A stretch of DNA of 26,846 nt from Chara braunii (GCA_003427395.1 BFEA01000214.1:2357659-2384504), one strand, 5' to 3'. Positions 1 through 8,332 are shown, counted from the stretch's first letter. The notes: generated from the sequence alone by a model not told the origin. Numbers and translations are program-made.

Positions 1-391
1 CTCCTCCCTTGTCACCTCGTCCTCGCCTCCTTTCTCAACCCTCCTTTGTTGTCGTCAACTAAAGCCTGCCACTGTGTTGACGCCAACCCGACTATCATCC
101 CATAGCGTAGTCGCTGACATCCCGGCTCCAAACGTTTGGCCCGACAGCCTTCGAGCGTCGAGAAGCAAAAACACTCGGTTGTCGGCCTCCTCGGCTTTAT
201 CCCTCTTGCCCTCACGCAGAGACCACGTAGACCCCCGCCAGACCACTCCGACGACTACCGAACATCTTGAGGGACTTCGGCCTCTCGGGCTCCAGGCGAC
301 TCCTGGTGCTATCCCGCCTGGGAAACGTCACACACGAATCTGGCCTTCGTTCGGCGCCGGATTCGGGTAAGTGCGTTCCCCCCCCAGTCCC
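1..391. other. No gene recognised; GC-rich flank
   Basis: Short overlapping open frames occur on both strands, but none shows a recognisable domain or extends beyond about 110 codons. I see no repeat or RNA signature before the U6-like sequence that begins at 392. Confidence 0.4.
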
Positions 392-474
392 CGATTTATG
401 CTTATCACCCTTGCACATGGGCCATGCTGATCTTTTCTGTATCGTTCCAATTTTTACGGATGTCTCGAAGGACC
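392..474 (-). pseudogene. U6 snRNA pseudogene, copy 1
   Basis: Read on the minus strand, this matches nearly the whole U6 spliceosomal RNA: the 5' stem-loop (GTCCTTCGAGAC), the central block AATTGGAACGATACAG, the catalytic AGC triad within GATCAGCATGG, and the ISL region down to AAATCG. U6 is the RNA at the catalytic centre of the spliceosome. Several features argue that it is dead. The ACAGAGA box reads ACAGAAA. CpG positions have decayed (GCGCAAGG to GTGCAAGG). No T-run terminator follows; a G-run stands there instead. I see no plant upstream sequence element or TATA box at the expected upstream spacing. A retrotransposed or duplicated pseudogene is most likely. Similarity is visible by eye only. 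Confidence 0.85.
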
Positions 475-563
475 CAGACCGTGGTATCGCCCGCGGCTTT
501 TCAAGATTCGTGCAGCCTCAGTGTTACCTCTCCTTAGTGCGTGAACCTGGCCCTTCCTTCGGG

Positions 564-630
564 CTTTATGCATGCAAACCTTGCACAGGGGCCAAGTAGA
601 TCTTCTTTATACCGTTCCCAGATCTCCCCA
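564..630 (-). pseudogene. U6 snRNA pseudogene, copy 2 (partial)
   Basis: A second, more diverged U6-like stretch lies in the same orientation about 170 bp away. On the minus strand it keeps GGAACGGTATAAAGAAGATC, then CTTGGCCCCTGTGCAAGG, matching U6 from the central block to the ISL. The ACAGAGA box reads ATAAAGA, and the AGC triad is disrupted (CTACTTGG in place of TTAGCATGG). The 5' stem-loop is not recognisable. Together with copy 1 it suggests a tandem duplication of a pseudogene, or two insertions of one family. Confidence 0.7.
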
Positions 631-1114
631 GCGGCCGCGTCAGCAAGTTGGCCAGTCCTCCGAAGGTGTGATCATCAGCCCCGCTTAATGGCTCTAAATC
701 AGTAGCAGCAAGTAATTTTAGAAAAACCCCAAAAAGAAGAAAAGGGGGGGTCGCTTAGAAGGGAAAACGAGTCGCAGGCCCTGCCAATGCTCCCATAGCC
801 TTGCGCCGCGGGTTCGCGGACGGACTCCCCCAGCAAAACACAAAAAGGGAATAGTCCCGCGGGACCCTCGACCCCTCTACTTCCCGTTACTCCATTGCTC
901 CCGCGCCGCCATCAGTTGGCCTCGTTCCCCGTACTGCTGCCACAGTAGTTCAACGTCGTAACCAATAGGGCTAGGCCCAAGCCTGGTACCAGCCGGCGCG
1001 GCCTCCCATATAAAGTGGTGTCGCGCTGCGCTCCGGGCCAGGATACCGCTCAGGCCACTCTTTCGGCCCCCATCTACATTCACGGCCCCCTAAGCGTCCG
1101 CGCCGGCCTTCCAG
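631..1114. other. No gene recognised
   Basis: GC-rich sequence with an A-rich stretch near 720-750. Several short open frames occur, none with a recognisable product. Confidence 0.4.
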
Positions 1115-1460
1115 CCTGTGCCCCGGCCGTCCCGTGCGCCTATCGGCGCGCCAATCCTACCACCGATCGCGCGCGCCGACCAAAAATAAGAAAGAAAACA
1201 GACTTTTACCCCTAACCAGGCCCGCAACATGGTCCGGGCCGGTCGGTTAGACCGGCCACCTACTTCAACCAAAAGAAATCACACGCCCAGCTCAAAATTG
1301 CGCGCCCACATACTCCCTACCGGGACAAGGCAACCTTTGCCTCGCGCGCGGACGACCCTCACATTTTCCCCGCATTGGCACTCAAATCCAGGTTAACCGA
1401 GCCTTCCTGTCACTTGCAAAAACCAAGGCGGATACCCTTGTAAGGGTATTCGCGCCGACA
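1115..1460. repeat. Repeat block also present at 7930-8232
   Basis: Landmarks shared with 7930-8232 in the same order: AAAAGAAATCACACGCC against AAAAGAGATCACGCACGCC; GCGCGCCCACATACTC against GTGCGTCCACACACTC; and GTCACTTGCAAAAA followed by GGATACCCTTGTAA against AGATACCCTTGTAA. The block holds two strong dyads: GGCCGGTC/GACCGGCC at 1237-1257 with loop GGTTA, and ATACCCTT/AAGGGTAT at 1432-1449 with a 2-nt loop. The second dyad is decayed in the other copy. It could be part of a transposable-element terminus; no coding capacity is seen. Confidence 0.6.
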
Positions 1461-1567
1461 GCGGAGGGATATGGCTGAGACAGAAGAAAGTAATCATTGC
1501 AAAACTCAACGGATTTTTAACGAAACCGGCCAAGAAAAGAAGTGTTGTAGGGGATTGAGGCCCGAGC

Positions 1568-1585
1568 GACCACGAATCCGTGGTC
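1568..1585. repeat. Hairpin H1
   Basis: Perfect 7-bp stem GACCACG/CGTGGTC with loop AATC. It is the first of six closely spaced hairpins between 1568 and 2044. Confidence 0.7.
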
Positions 1586-1683
1586 AGATTAAATGATAAG
1601 TTAGTAGTTTAGAAGTTAGGTAGAAAATGTGTCGCGCTGGAGATGGCAGAAAACGAGAAAGGAGCGAGGAAAAGGTTGGTAAT

Positions 1684-1713
1684 CTCGTCCGTTTCTTGAT
1701 GAAAACGGGCGAG
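1684..1713. repeat. Hairpin family alpha, unit 1
   Basis: An 11-bp stem CTCGTCCGTTT/AAACGGGCGAG (one T-G wobble) closes the 8-nt loop CTTGATGA. Unit 2, 168 bp downstream, has the same stem length and loop length and a similar loop but a different stem. Four of the eleven stem positions differ, and every difference is matched on the other arm or is wobble-neutral. Confidence 0.75.
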
Positions 1714-1722
1714 GGAGGATTC

Positions 1723-1757
1723 GAATCGGGGGTTTTCGGCCCTGGCAATCCCGATTC
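1723..1757. repeat. Hairpin H3
   Basis: Perfect 8-bp stem GAATCGGG/CCCGATTC around a 19-nt loop. It appears to correspond to H5 at 1915-1938 (GAATCCG/CGGATTC): both are preceded by GGAGGAT and followed closely by AGAGTCAGT. The sixth stem pair changes from G-C to C-G. Confidence 0.65.
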
Positions 1758-1851
1758 CGTAGTTAGAAGTGGTAGAGAGTCAGTAGAAAGAAAATTAGTA
1801 AAGGGAAGTGGTGCGCGAATATGGAGAGGTGACAGGAAGAGAAGTCGAGAT

Positions 1852-1881
1852 TTCGCTCGATTCCTTATGAAATCGAGCGAA
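1852..1881. repeat. Hairpin family alpha, unit 2
   Basis: Perfect 11-bp stem TTCGCTCGATT/AATCGAGCGAA with 8-nt loop CCTTATGA. Compared with unit 1 the loop matches at 6 of 8 positions, while stem pairs 1, 6 and 9 are changed on both arms and pair 5 goes from T-G to C-G. Confidence 0.75.
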
Positions 1882-1914
1882 TTAGAGAGTTAGCCGGGCA
1901 TTTGGAGGATGGGT

Positions 1915-1938
1915 GAATCCGGTAGTGAAGTCGGATTC
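1915..1938. repeat. Hairpin H5
   Basis: Perfect 7-bp stem GAATCCG/CGGATTC with a 10-nt loop. It is the counterpart of H3 in the ~170-bp repeat that carries alpha units 1 and 2. Confidence 0.65.
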
Positions 1939-2007
1939 GAGAGTCAGTGAGTGGATACAACGGTATAAAAGCTTTAGGCTGCGCTTGGAAAAAAAAAACA
2001 ATGGAGG

Positions 2008-2044
2008 GAATGAATCTACCCGGGTCTTAGCGGGAGGTTCATTC
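2008..2044. repeat. Hairpin H6
   Basis: Outer stem GAATGAA/TTCATTC (7 bp) and inner stem CCCG/CGGG, separated by a small internal loop. Confidence 0.55.
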
Positions 2045-2640
2045 TCATTCTGTATGCCCGATTCGTAGGGGGGGGCCAAGTGATTCCGGCCGGATTACAA
2101 ACCAGACATGCGGGACGGTGAGAGAGACTCGTTTTGCAGAGGGTGGCTATACCCGAAGGAGAGTTCGCGTAGAAGACTCGCATGACTGTTGCCTATGTGG
2201 GTTACGAGCTCGGAGAAGCGCAGAAAGTCGTGTGGGGAGAGCTTGAAGTCGAGCCAAGGGGCCAGGCCGAGGAAAGTCTCGGTGGTACGAACCAAGGAAA
2301 GTAAGAAGGGGATTTGCAGATTCCTAAGGGTTAACGAGAGCAACATACAGGTTGTGGCCGGGTGGCGGGAGCTACAACCGGCGACTCCGGATGTGAAGGA
2401 GTTATCCCGGTACCTGAAGGTGGATTCATTCCTAGCTGCTCCTCCCGATGACCTGAGGAGTAAGCAGCGAAGAACAGAAGGACTGACTCACGTATGGACT
2501 AGCGAGGCACTTAGTCTACCGAGCAGGGCAACAGCAGGGCGGCCGCGGGGAGACAAGCATGCCTGGTAGCAGAAATGTTGCGCATTCCATCAAGGCAGAC
2601 TAGCAGAGGGGAAGTCGACGGTTGACAGTTTGACTTTGAG
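2045..2640. other. No gene recognised
   Basis: Open frames at 2095-2346 (minus) and 2189-2569 (plus) overlap each other and show no known motif. I see nothing else clear here. Confidence 0.35.
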
Positions 2641-2697
2641 TGGCCAAGTCATTGGAAGACGGCGGCTTGGAAAAAAAAAAGCGCCCGATCGTTTTGG

Positions 2698-2778
2698 AGA
2701 CCTCACCGGTGATGGAAAGAGGTTTGGAAAGCCTCTTTGGAAAGGTTTTCCAGACCCGACCGGTGATGGAAAGGGGTT
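2698..2778. repeat. Hairpin family beta, two units
   Basis: The 14-mer ACCGGTGATGGAAA occurs at 2705-2718 and 2759-2772. In the first copy it is closed by AGACCTC/GAGGTTT (7 bp, one wobble). In the second it is closed by GACCC/GGGTT (5 bp, one wobble) with a G-G mismatch next to the loop. One stem pair changes from T-A to C-G. Between the copies AAAGAGG can alternatively pair with CCTCTTT, and TGGAAA with TTTCCA, so the two units could switch between structures. Confidence 0.55.
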
Positions 2779-2783
2779 GCCAA

Positions 2784-3180
2784 AATGCTGAAGGGGCGTT
2801 TCTACATGGTCGGCGGTCTGGAAAATCGCTGCCCGATCGCAGCATTCCGTTTCCAAACATGGCCCCCAGCAGAGTAGGGGGGGGGGGCATGGCATCGGAG
2901 GGCCAGACGGCATGGTCCACACAGCGACCCTTTTTTGGACCTGCGTACAGCCACAACGGAAGGCCATGGACCGGTGCCCCTACGGAAGTTTCCTATTTTG
3001 GACCTGGCCTTTCAACTTCCCTATTCGGGCAAGTGCGGCCGTTTCCAATGCCAAAGTTTGCAGCCGCGGTGGGGTGCCAACAAAATCTGCCAAACACGTT
3101 CCAATGACGGCGGGCCATTCTTAATGGCCTCGCGGGTTTTCCAACCACCGTCCCGTGGGGTCCACCAATATTCATGGGTG
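2784..3180. other. Hairpin-rich stretch without a gene
   Basis: Dyads include AATGCTG (2784-2790) with CAGCATT (2840-2846), and GGCCATT/AATGGCC with loop CTT at 3113-3129. An open frame at 2640-3107 crosses the stretch. It has no recognisable domain and runs through G- and A-homopolymers, so I do not call it a gene. Confidence 0.45.
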
Positions 3181-3389
3181 CACTAGCAGACAGGGTGAAA
3201 CACTGACAACACTGGAGGACAAGGCACCATTTACACTTTGCACTTTGTCCCCCCAGCGCAAGGAGGCTGAGAGTAGAGAGGGATAAAATTTGACAGCTGA
3301 CGGAAGTGCCGAAATGTGAAGAGCGAGCCACGGGTCAGGGAGTCGATACCTGGGCACACTTGACTCACCTCACATCAGAACGGAGTGCA

Positions 3390-3770
3390 GGTCGTTTGGC
3401 AGCACATGGACTGCTGCAAGTTACGGCATACCGCCTACTGGATCGCGTGACTGTGCACTAACTGTTGCAAGCTGCCGCTGGCAGCCGTGTAATAGGGTGT
3501 ATCGTTGCAAGCTGCTACTATTTTTGTTGACTGTGCACGTTACTACTGACTGACGCATGCCGGTTGCACGAGGCAGTTACGCATTGCACCATACGGCTGC
3601 CCACTGCGGGCCTACAGCTGCGTATGATTGTGCACAACTGCCACTGTTTTTCGGCTGCGCACAACGGCTGCTGCTGATTGACAGTGCGTGAACTACTGTT
3701 GTGGGCTGCTGTTGGCGGTGCACGGGCTACAGCTGCGTAGTGTGCACAGACTGTCACTACTGCTAAGGGG
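3390..3770. repeat. Degenerate GCTGC-type repeats
   Basis: Variants of TGTTGCAAGCTGC recur around 3417, 3460 and 3504. A longer pair, CTACAGCTGCGTATGATTGT at 3611 and CTACAGCTGCGTAGTGTGCA at 3726, continues into related TGTGCACA and ACTG sequence. This is an old tandem array; cysteine-rich translations of it are not credible as proteins. Confidence 0.6.
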
Positions 3771-3849
3771 GGTTACTGAGTTCTGCCTCTCGATTGCTGT
3801 AACTTGTTGGTTGTTGCTGGCTGTGGCAGGCTGCTGTGCGACGACGAGT

Positions 3850-4390
3850 GGGCTAAAAGGAGAGGTGTTGAGACTTAGGGATGGTGATCAGACTGGACAA
3901 GCAGGGGGTTAGTGCTGCGATTAGCGAGGTCAACAGAGGGCTGACTTTGACAATCGACGTCAGAAGTTGACCAAACTGTTACATTGGTCACCATTGCGAG
4001 ACCCTCAGGCGAGTGAAGGTATCAAGGCCCTCTCCTGAGAATTGAGTTGTCCCCTTCTTGTATCTCGAGAGTCTAAAACCCCTTATCTTCTGCCTTTCTT
4101 ACTCTAATCCAGTTCTTAGAAGAAGGCGGCAGGCGGGATTGCAACTCATAGGACCACAGTATGACTCTGTGGGGAGTCAGCCCACCGATTGCGAGAGCTC
4201 TATCGAAACTCGGGAGGAGTTCTGGAGGCAGGGAAATGAAAGGTAATCATTGCTTCCCCTCTATAAACCCAGCATAACCCCTACTTGTATTCATTATTAT
4301 GTTTGACTGAGTATGTTGCCCGTCTCCCTATTTTGACTTTCGGTTGGACTTTCAGGACACAATCCAAGACTAAGTAAAGGAATGTGTGTG
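3850..4390. other. No gene recognised
   Basis: No coding or RNA signature seen. CGGTTGGACTTTCAGGA at about 4341 resembles CGGTTGACTTTTCAGGA at 4622 within the gamma hairpin array, so this may be the edge of that repeat. Confidence 0.35.
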
Positions 4391-4500
4391 TGAAATCAGT
4401 TTCAGCTTTGTTGCTTGACTGAAAGCAGACTGTGGGGTTGCATCTGGGGGAAGGCTGGGAGGAAGACAGTATTGCCTGAGTTTGACTGGGTCAACCAAGG

Positions 4501-4533
4501 CTGGGCCAGTTCCATAAGTTTGGGAAGGCCTAG
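4501..4533 (+). repeat. Gamma hairpin unit A
   Basis: Stem CTGGGCC/GGCCTAG (7 bp, one G-T) around a 19-nt loop containing CCATAAGTTTGGG. Stem pairs 2 and 4 from the loop differ from the other units yet remain paired. No clear downstream complement to the loop is seen. Confidence 0.6.
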
Positions 4534-4562
4534 TGCTGTGTTTATTTTTGGATTGCATGGAG

Positions 4563-4610
4563 AGTCAGTCAAATCCATAAGTTTGGGTAGTCTGGCTGCT
4601 CTGACTTGTG
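4563..4610 (+). repeat. Gamma hairpin unit B with pseudoknot partner
   Basis: AGTCAGTC pairs with GTCTGGCT apart from one T-T mismatch. The loop contains CATAAGT, and ACTTGTG at 4604-4610, six bases after the stem, is complementary to it (7 pairs, one T-G). Confidence 0.6.
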
Positions 4611-4637
4611 AGGGTTGCTTGCGGTTGACTTTTCAGG

Positions 4638-4680
4638 AGTCAGTCAAATCCATAAGTTTGGGTAGTCTGGCGGTCTTGTG
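4638..4680 (+). repeat. Gamma hairpin unit C with pseudoknot partner
   Basis: Identical to unit B over about 35 nt (4637-4671 against 4562-4596). It then diverges but keeps CTTGTG at 4675-4680, which can pair with the loop CATAAG. Confidence 0.6.
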
Positions 4681-4740
4681 TACTTTGGGTTTCTGTCGAT
4701 TTCTTTTTGTCTTGGCTTTGAGAGAAATGAACCAGGCTGA

Positions 4741-4780
4741 GGACCAAGACATGTTTCATAAGTTTGGGTGGTCTTGGTCC
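4741..4780 (+). repeat. Gamma hairpin unit D
   Basis: Perfect 10-bp stem GGACCAAGAC/GTCTTGGTCC around the 20-nt loop at 4751-4770, which contains TTCATAAGTTTGGGTG. An outer AGGC/GCCT can extend the stem past a small internal loop. There is no CTTATG-like partner immediately downstream; only a distant AACTT at about 4814 could pair. Confidence 0.75.
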
Positions 4781-4855
4781 AACGCCTCGCACATGCTGAA
4801 ACCAGAAGGTTATAACTTGGCTATACCCTATGATTATTCTATCTATAAACAGGCT

Positions 4856-4901
4856 AGTCAGACAGGGTTTCATAAGCTTGGGTGGTCTGACTATAGCTTA
4901 T
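4856..4901 (+). repeat. Gamma hairpin unit E with pseudoknot partner
   Basis: Perfect 8-bp stem AGTCAGAC/GTCTGACT around a 21-nt loop. The loop reads CATAAGCTTGGG rather than CATAAGTTTGGG, and AGCTTAT at 4895-4901 is a perfect 7-nt complement to ATAAGCT. The loop change is therefore matched downstream. Confidence 0.75.
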
Positions 4902-5055
4902 CACCAACTGAAGAGAGTACTAATTAAGAATAAACTTGTGGTACGAAGGGGCAGACTGAGTCTTGAGCTGAAGATGATCGGCTCAGTTGTATGCTACCTC
5001 AAAAGACTAAGTGCAGATAATTATATAAATTTTGGATATTTAAACAGTTCAGGGC

Positions 5056-5073
5056 GACTAGGGTGGCCTAGTC
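5056..5073 (+). repeat. Gamma hairpin unit F (degenerate)
   Basis: GACTAGG/CCTAGTC (7 bp) with loop GTGG. Only the GGGTGG part of the family loop survives. Its position in the array suggests a shortened member. Confidence 0.45.
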
Positions 5074-5132
5074 ATATGCTAAAATAAGAGAAAAGTTGTT
5101 GTGCCCTGTGTTTGTGTATACTTCATGGCTGA

Positions 5133-5172
5133 GCTAGACATGTTCCATAAGTTTGGGTGGTCTAGCCTTATG
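5133..5172 (+). repeat. Gamma hairpin unit G with pseudoknot partner
   Basis: Perfect 7-bp stem GCTAGAC/GTCTAGC around a 20-nt loop that differs from unit D's at one position. CTTATG at 5167-5172 follows the stem directly and is the exact complement of the loop CATAAG. Confidence 0.75.
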
Positions 5173-5461
5173 CCCTATGTAAGTTGGGTACAAGGGGATA
5201 AAGCATTGAAAGACTATGAACTATTGTCTGCTAAGTTGACTTGGGGGTGGTGAGAGTACTTACCTTTGTGGTTTGGCCTGCATGTGACTGAGTGATGCCA
5301 CTACTTAGTCTGAGTTTCAATTGAAAGGTAGTTGCTTTAGTTGCTCGCCACGTGCTAGAGCCATAGGAGTTAGTTTCAATTCCTGCATTTTCTGAGCTGA
5401 GATTTTTTTACTTAGATCAATTTCTGCATTTTCTGGGATCTTTTGTTGTACTTTGGTCTTG

Positions 5462-6008
5462 TATAAATCTTGGTAAGCCACTTTCTCTACGTGAAGCGCT
5501 GCCGAAATTTCTACAAAACCAAGGAGTTAGTCAAAACTTCGTTTTTTTTTGTCCAGTCCTTTTTTATTTGTTGACTTAGTAAAAATCTGAAAAACCTCCT
5601 TTTATAAAGGAAGTGCTGCCCAAATTTTTGCTAGTTCAGGGAGTTAGACAAAATTGGACCTGGAAAAGTCAAAGTCATTTCAGATTATGGACTTAACTTT
5701 GTATAAATCTTGGAATAATACTTTCTCTACGGAAAGCGCTGCCGAAATTTCTACAAATCTAAGGAGCTGGCTAAATTATGTCTTAACAGAACTCAAATTT
5801 TATGTGTGAGTTCATATCTGACTTAGTATAAATCTGGAAAGTCTTCCTTTCTAAAGAAAGTGCTGCCCAAATTTTTGCTGATTCGGGGAGTTGACAAATT
5901 TTGACTTTTTAAAATCCAAGAGTTTGATTTTCTGGCTAATATAAATTCTCCAATGACACTTTTCCTACGGGAAGCGCTGCCGAAATTCTCTTAATTTAGA
6001 GGAGTTAG
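5462..6008 (+). repeat. Delta array 1: five ~120-bp units, A-B-A-B-A
   Basis: Units start near 5462, 5581, 5702, 5827 and 5938. Each reads TATAAAT or similar, an outer arm, a small hairpin such as CTTTC..GAAAG, the core GCGCTGCCGAAATTT or GTGCTGCCCAAATTT, the second outer arm, then GAGTTAG. Odd and even units form two subtypes, so the true period is about 240 bp. Outer arms pair within a unit and differ between units: CTTGGT/ACCAAG, CTGAA/TTCAG, CTTGGA/TCTAAG. Unit 5 pairs poorly. It could be a structured RNA, or repeated TATA-type promoter modules. Confidence 0.65.
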
Positions 6009-6089
6009 ATTATATTTCGATAGGTGGCGATTCTTCAATTCTAGCGTTTAGATTATATTTTGATAGGTGGCGATTCTTCAATTCTAGCG
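6007..6089. repeat. 43-bp tandem duplication
   Basis: The 40-nt segments 6007-6046 and 6050-6089 are identical except for one C/T difference at a CpG (TTTCGATA against TTTTGATA). It lies directly after delta array 1. A recent duplication is likely. Confidence 0.85.
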
Positions 6090-6305
6090 ATCCATCCTAG
6101 ATAGGGGAGATTCTGTCACAAGTCCACTTTTTCTTTGACACTTGCTTAGGGGTAGACTTAGGCTTAGTTAAATAGGATGGTTTAAGTGAGATTGTGATGT
6201 GGAGATTATTCTCCATGAATTTACAGGTCTAACTTGGGGATTGACGTGTCTTGTATTACAGGTCTTCTTGATCACTTGATTCAGGATTTGGGCTAGATTC
6301 AGTTT

Positions 6306-6343
6306 GATCCTACAAGGATCATATTCTGTTATCACTGATAACA
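6306..6343. repeat. Twin hairpins of large repeat, copy 1
   Basis: GATCCT/AGGATC with loop ACA, then TGTTATC/GATAACA with loop ACT, six bases apart. Both stems are identical in copy 2 (9789-9827), whereas the loops differ. Confidence 0.7.
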
Positions 6344-7228
6344 GGTCGGTCGCCGATTCGTCGGCTTACAATTCAACTCCAATCCACTCCTGCCACTCAA
6401 CCTAAAGGCTTTAGCCTCATGATTTGAACTGTTTTGTTGTGTTTTCACCCGGACTTTATTTGAATGGTTATTTAAAGAAAAGTATTGAGTATTTTATTTT
6501 GTGGAGTTGCACAAGTGTGAGGTTTGTATGGCTAAAAGCGAGGGGTGTGAGTGCAGAGAATGGTTGAAGTTGACCCCGTGTAGTGTATGAACTTTTTGGT
6601 TGAATCTTTGATGTGATTGCAGAAATGTTTGTGGTTCAGATTTTGGATTTGATTGTTTGTGATCACATACATATATATGGTTGAGAGGAGTCTCACTGTG
6701 ACTGTGAGAAGTGATCGTCTTACATATATATATATGTTTATGGCTTGTGTGTTTTCGTACGGCGTACAGTGACCGCGTGTAAGGGTTGAACAGATTACGT
6801 TTTTGAGAGAGAATGGAGTTTCCTTTGTACTCTTTGTTTTTTAGAATTTCTGTAGTTGGACGTTGTAGTCCGTGGCAGCCGTCAAAGTCAAACCCCTTGA
6901 CTCGTTTCCAGGCTCTAGGTGAAGGAGCTGGTCTTCATGGGCATAATAGACGATTGCCACCACAGGTATGAACCTTTGTACCACCCACTCTCCGCTGGGT
7001 GCAGAAGAGGGTGTGGTTTTCAACCGCACTTGGCGGTTATCCAGTGTCGAGAGATTAACCCTCAAGGCGCGTGTCAGCCAACACTTGAGTGTCGAATGCG
7101 ACCCTCGAGATTAACGAGGACCGCATGAGTATGGGTATTACATAGTACGCCATCACTGTGATCGCTTGCGTACGTTTGCATTGCGAGTCGATATGAGTTA
7201 GCCCTGCGTCCGCGCGGGTTTATATTAA

Positions 7229-7265
7229 GTCTCGCACGAGACGCCTATCCGATTCATGCATCGGA
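7229..7265. repeat. Hairpins before GTTATGGG, copy 1
   Basis: GTCTCG/CGAGAC (7229-7242) and TCCGAT/ATCGGA with loop TCATGC (7248-7265), followed by AAAGTTATGGG. At the equivalent place copy 2 has a hairpin with a different stem sequence. Confidence 0.55.
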
Positions 7266-7929
7266 AAGTTATGGGATGGCTACTAAGGGACTAGGAGTGT
7301 TATCACGTTGTTTGTTCTATGTCGTTTCGTATATATTTACGTATGTGTGTGTGTGTTTTTACTTTTATGTTCTTATAGTGGTGTGCGAGTGGCGTGTGGG
7401 ATACATCATAGTCGACCGGCGACGAGTCGCGCTTGGGACCTCAGCCCCCCAAGATGCTGACTCGCGTGCGGGTTCGATAGAGGCGTAGCACCGCGCGTAC
7501 CCCCTATGCTACAGCGAACGAGAAACGCCCTCGGCTGGTCCACCTCTGCGATTGCAACTTATCAACTTTCGTACTGTGGACTGGTAGCTCGGCGGGGATA
7601 CGCCCACGGAAGGGAGGTGGCAGCTCCTGTAAGGTGGAGGTAAGTCGTGCCTCACGTAGGCCCTATCCTGTCGTAAGGGCTCGAGAGAGGTATGCCTGAC
7701 GCACTCGGCCGGAGCGGCTTGCGGAAGCTCCATACGCATTTGCGACGAGGATTAAAACCAACTCCTGCGTGACGCGGCCTGGAGGGTCCCGCGCTGCCTT
7801 GTGCGGTGCTGGACCGATGTGCTCGACAGCGTGGCCCTGCTGAAACGTTCCAAAGTCATGCCTTAGCCCGCCCACTAAGTCCATGCCATCAAACCACGTG
7901 CTTACCATGTGACGGTTTGTTCCTCACCC

Positions 7930-8232
7930 GTACATACACACATGTCGCGCCCAAGCGTTCCAATCATTAGACAACCTTTTAATCATCGTTTAATCAGAAC
8001 TAAAAATTTGGTCGGCAACCGCGCCGGCTCTACAATCATCAACAAGAAAAGAGATCACGCACGCCTTAAGTTTGTGCGTCCACACACTCTCTACTGTAGT
8101 CAAGCATTCAGTCAGCGTAAATAACAGACACATCCGCGACTTGCTCGGTGTACTCAGAGTTTCAACCAAACTTATTTTTTGTCACTTGCAAAAAACAGGG
8201 CAGATACCCTTGTAAAGATATCCGCACAGATA
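7930..8232. repeat. Repeat block also present at 1115-1460
   Basis: Second copy of the block described at 1115-1460. It ends with GTCACTTGCAAAAA and the decayed dyad ATACCCTTGTAAAGATAT, where two G-to-A changes break the stem that is perfect in the other copy. Confidence 0.6.
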
Positions 8233-8261
8233 CCAAAATTGGTTTTCGAATGGACGTTGGG

Positions 8262-8332
8262 AACAACTAGCCTAGCTCAGTTGGTACACCCATTAACTGT
8301 TGAAATATGAATGCAAGTTCGACTCCAGGTGC
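8262..8332 (+). pseudogene. tRNA-like relic (A and B boxes)
   Basis: TAGCTCAGTTGG at 8273-8284 is a perfect pol III A box, and AGTTCGACTCC at 8316-8326 matches the B box at 10 of 11 positions. Box spacing suits a tRNA, and CTGTTGA between them resembles an Asn (GTT) anticodon loop. The anticodon and T stems do not pair, and no acceptor stem closes, so it is not a working tRNA. It may be a tRNA-derived SINE head or a tRNA pseudogene; no poly(A) tail or flanking duplication was found. Confidence 0.6.

Larger units (their letters stand above)
5230..7835. repeat. Large repeat, copy 1 (~2.6 kb)
   Basis: Collinear with 8800-11440. Shared landmarks in order: GCTCGCCAC (5344 and 8889); the five-unit ~120-bp arrays; twin hairpins (6306 and 9789); an identical 20-mer beginning GTCAAAGTCAAACCCC (6881 and 10338); a 26-nt identity beginning GTGTCAGCCAACACTTGAG (7071 and 10529); GAGAAACGCCCTCGG (7520 and 11160); and GGGGATACGCC (about 7595 and 11232). 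Divergence is high, and decay at CpG is common. I find no coding region conserved between the copies. It may be a non-autonomous transposable element or a segmental duplication; no terminal repeats or target-site duplication were identified. Confidence 0.7.

Noticed and set aside
1684-2778. Hammerhead ribozyme (TGATGA or TGATGGAAA in hairpin loops)
   Set aside because: No complete CTGATGA, stem II, GAAA and cleavage-site arrangement could be laid out.
4415-4927. A 170-codon plus-strand frame with repeated SISLGSLA-like segments
   Set aside because: The repeats are the gamma hairpin loops. DNA-level stem covariation explains them better than coding, and no known domain is present.
5462-6008. 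Twister ribozyme in the delta units (AAGCGCTGCC core, GGAG near the end)
   Set aside because: The core wording is similar, but the distance between the two segments is about 33 nt, too short for the twister fold, and the second conserved internal-loop segment is missing.
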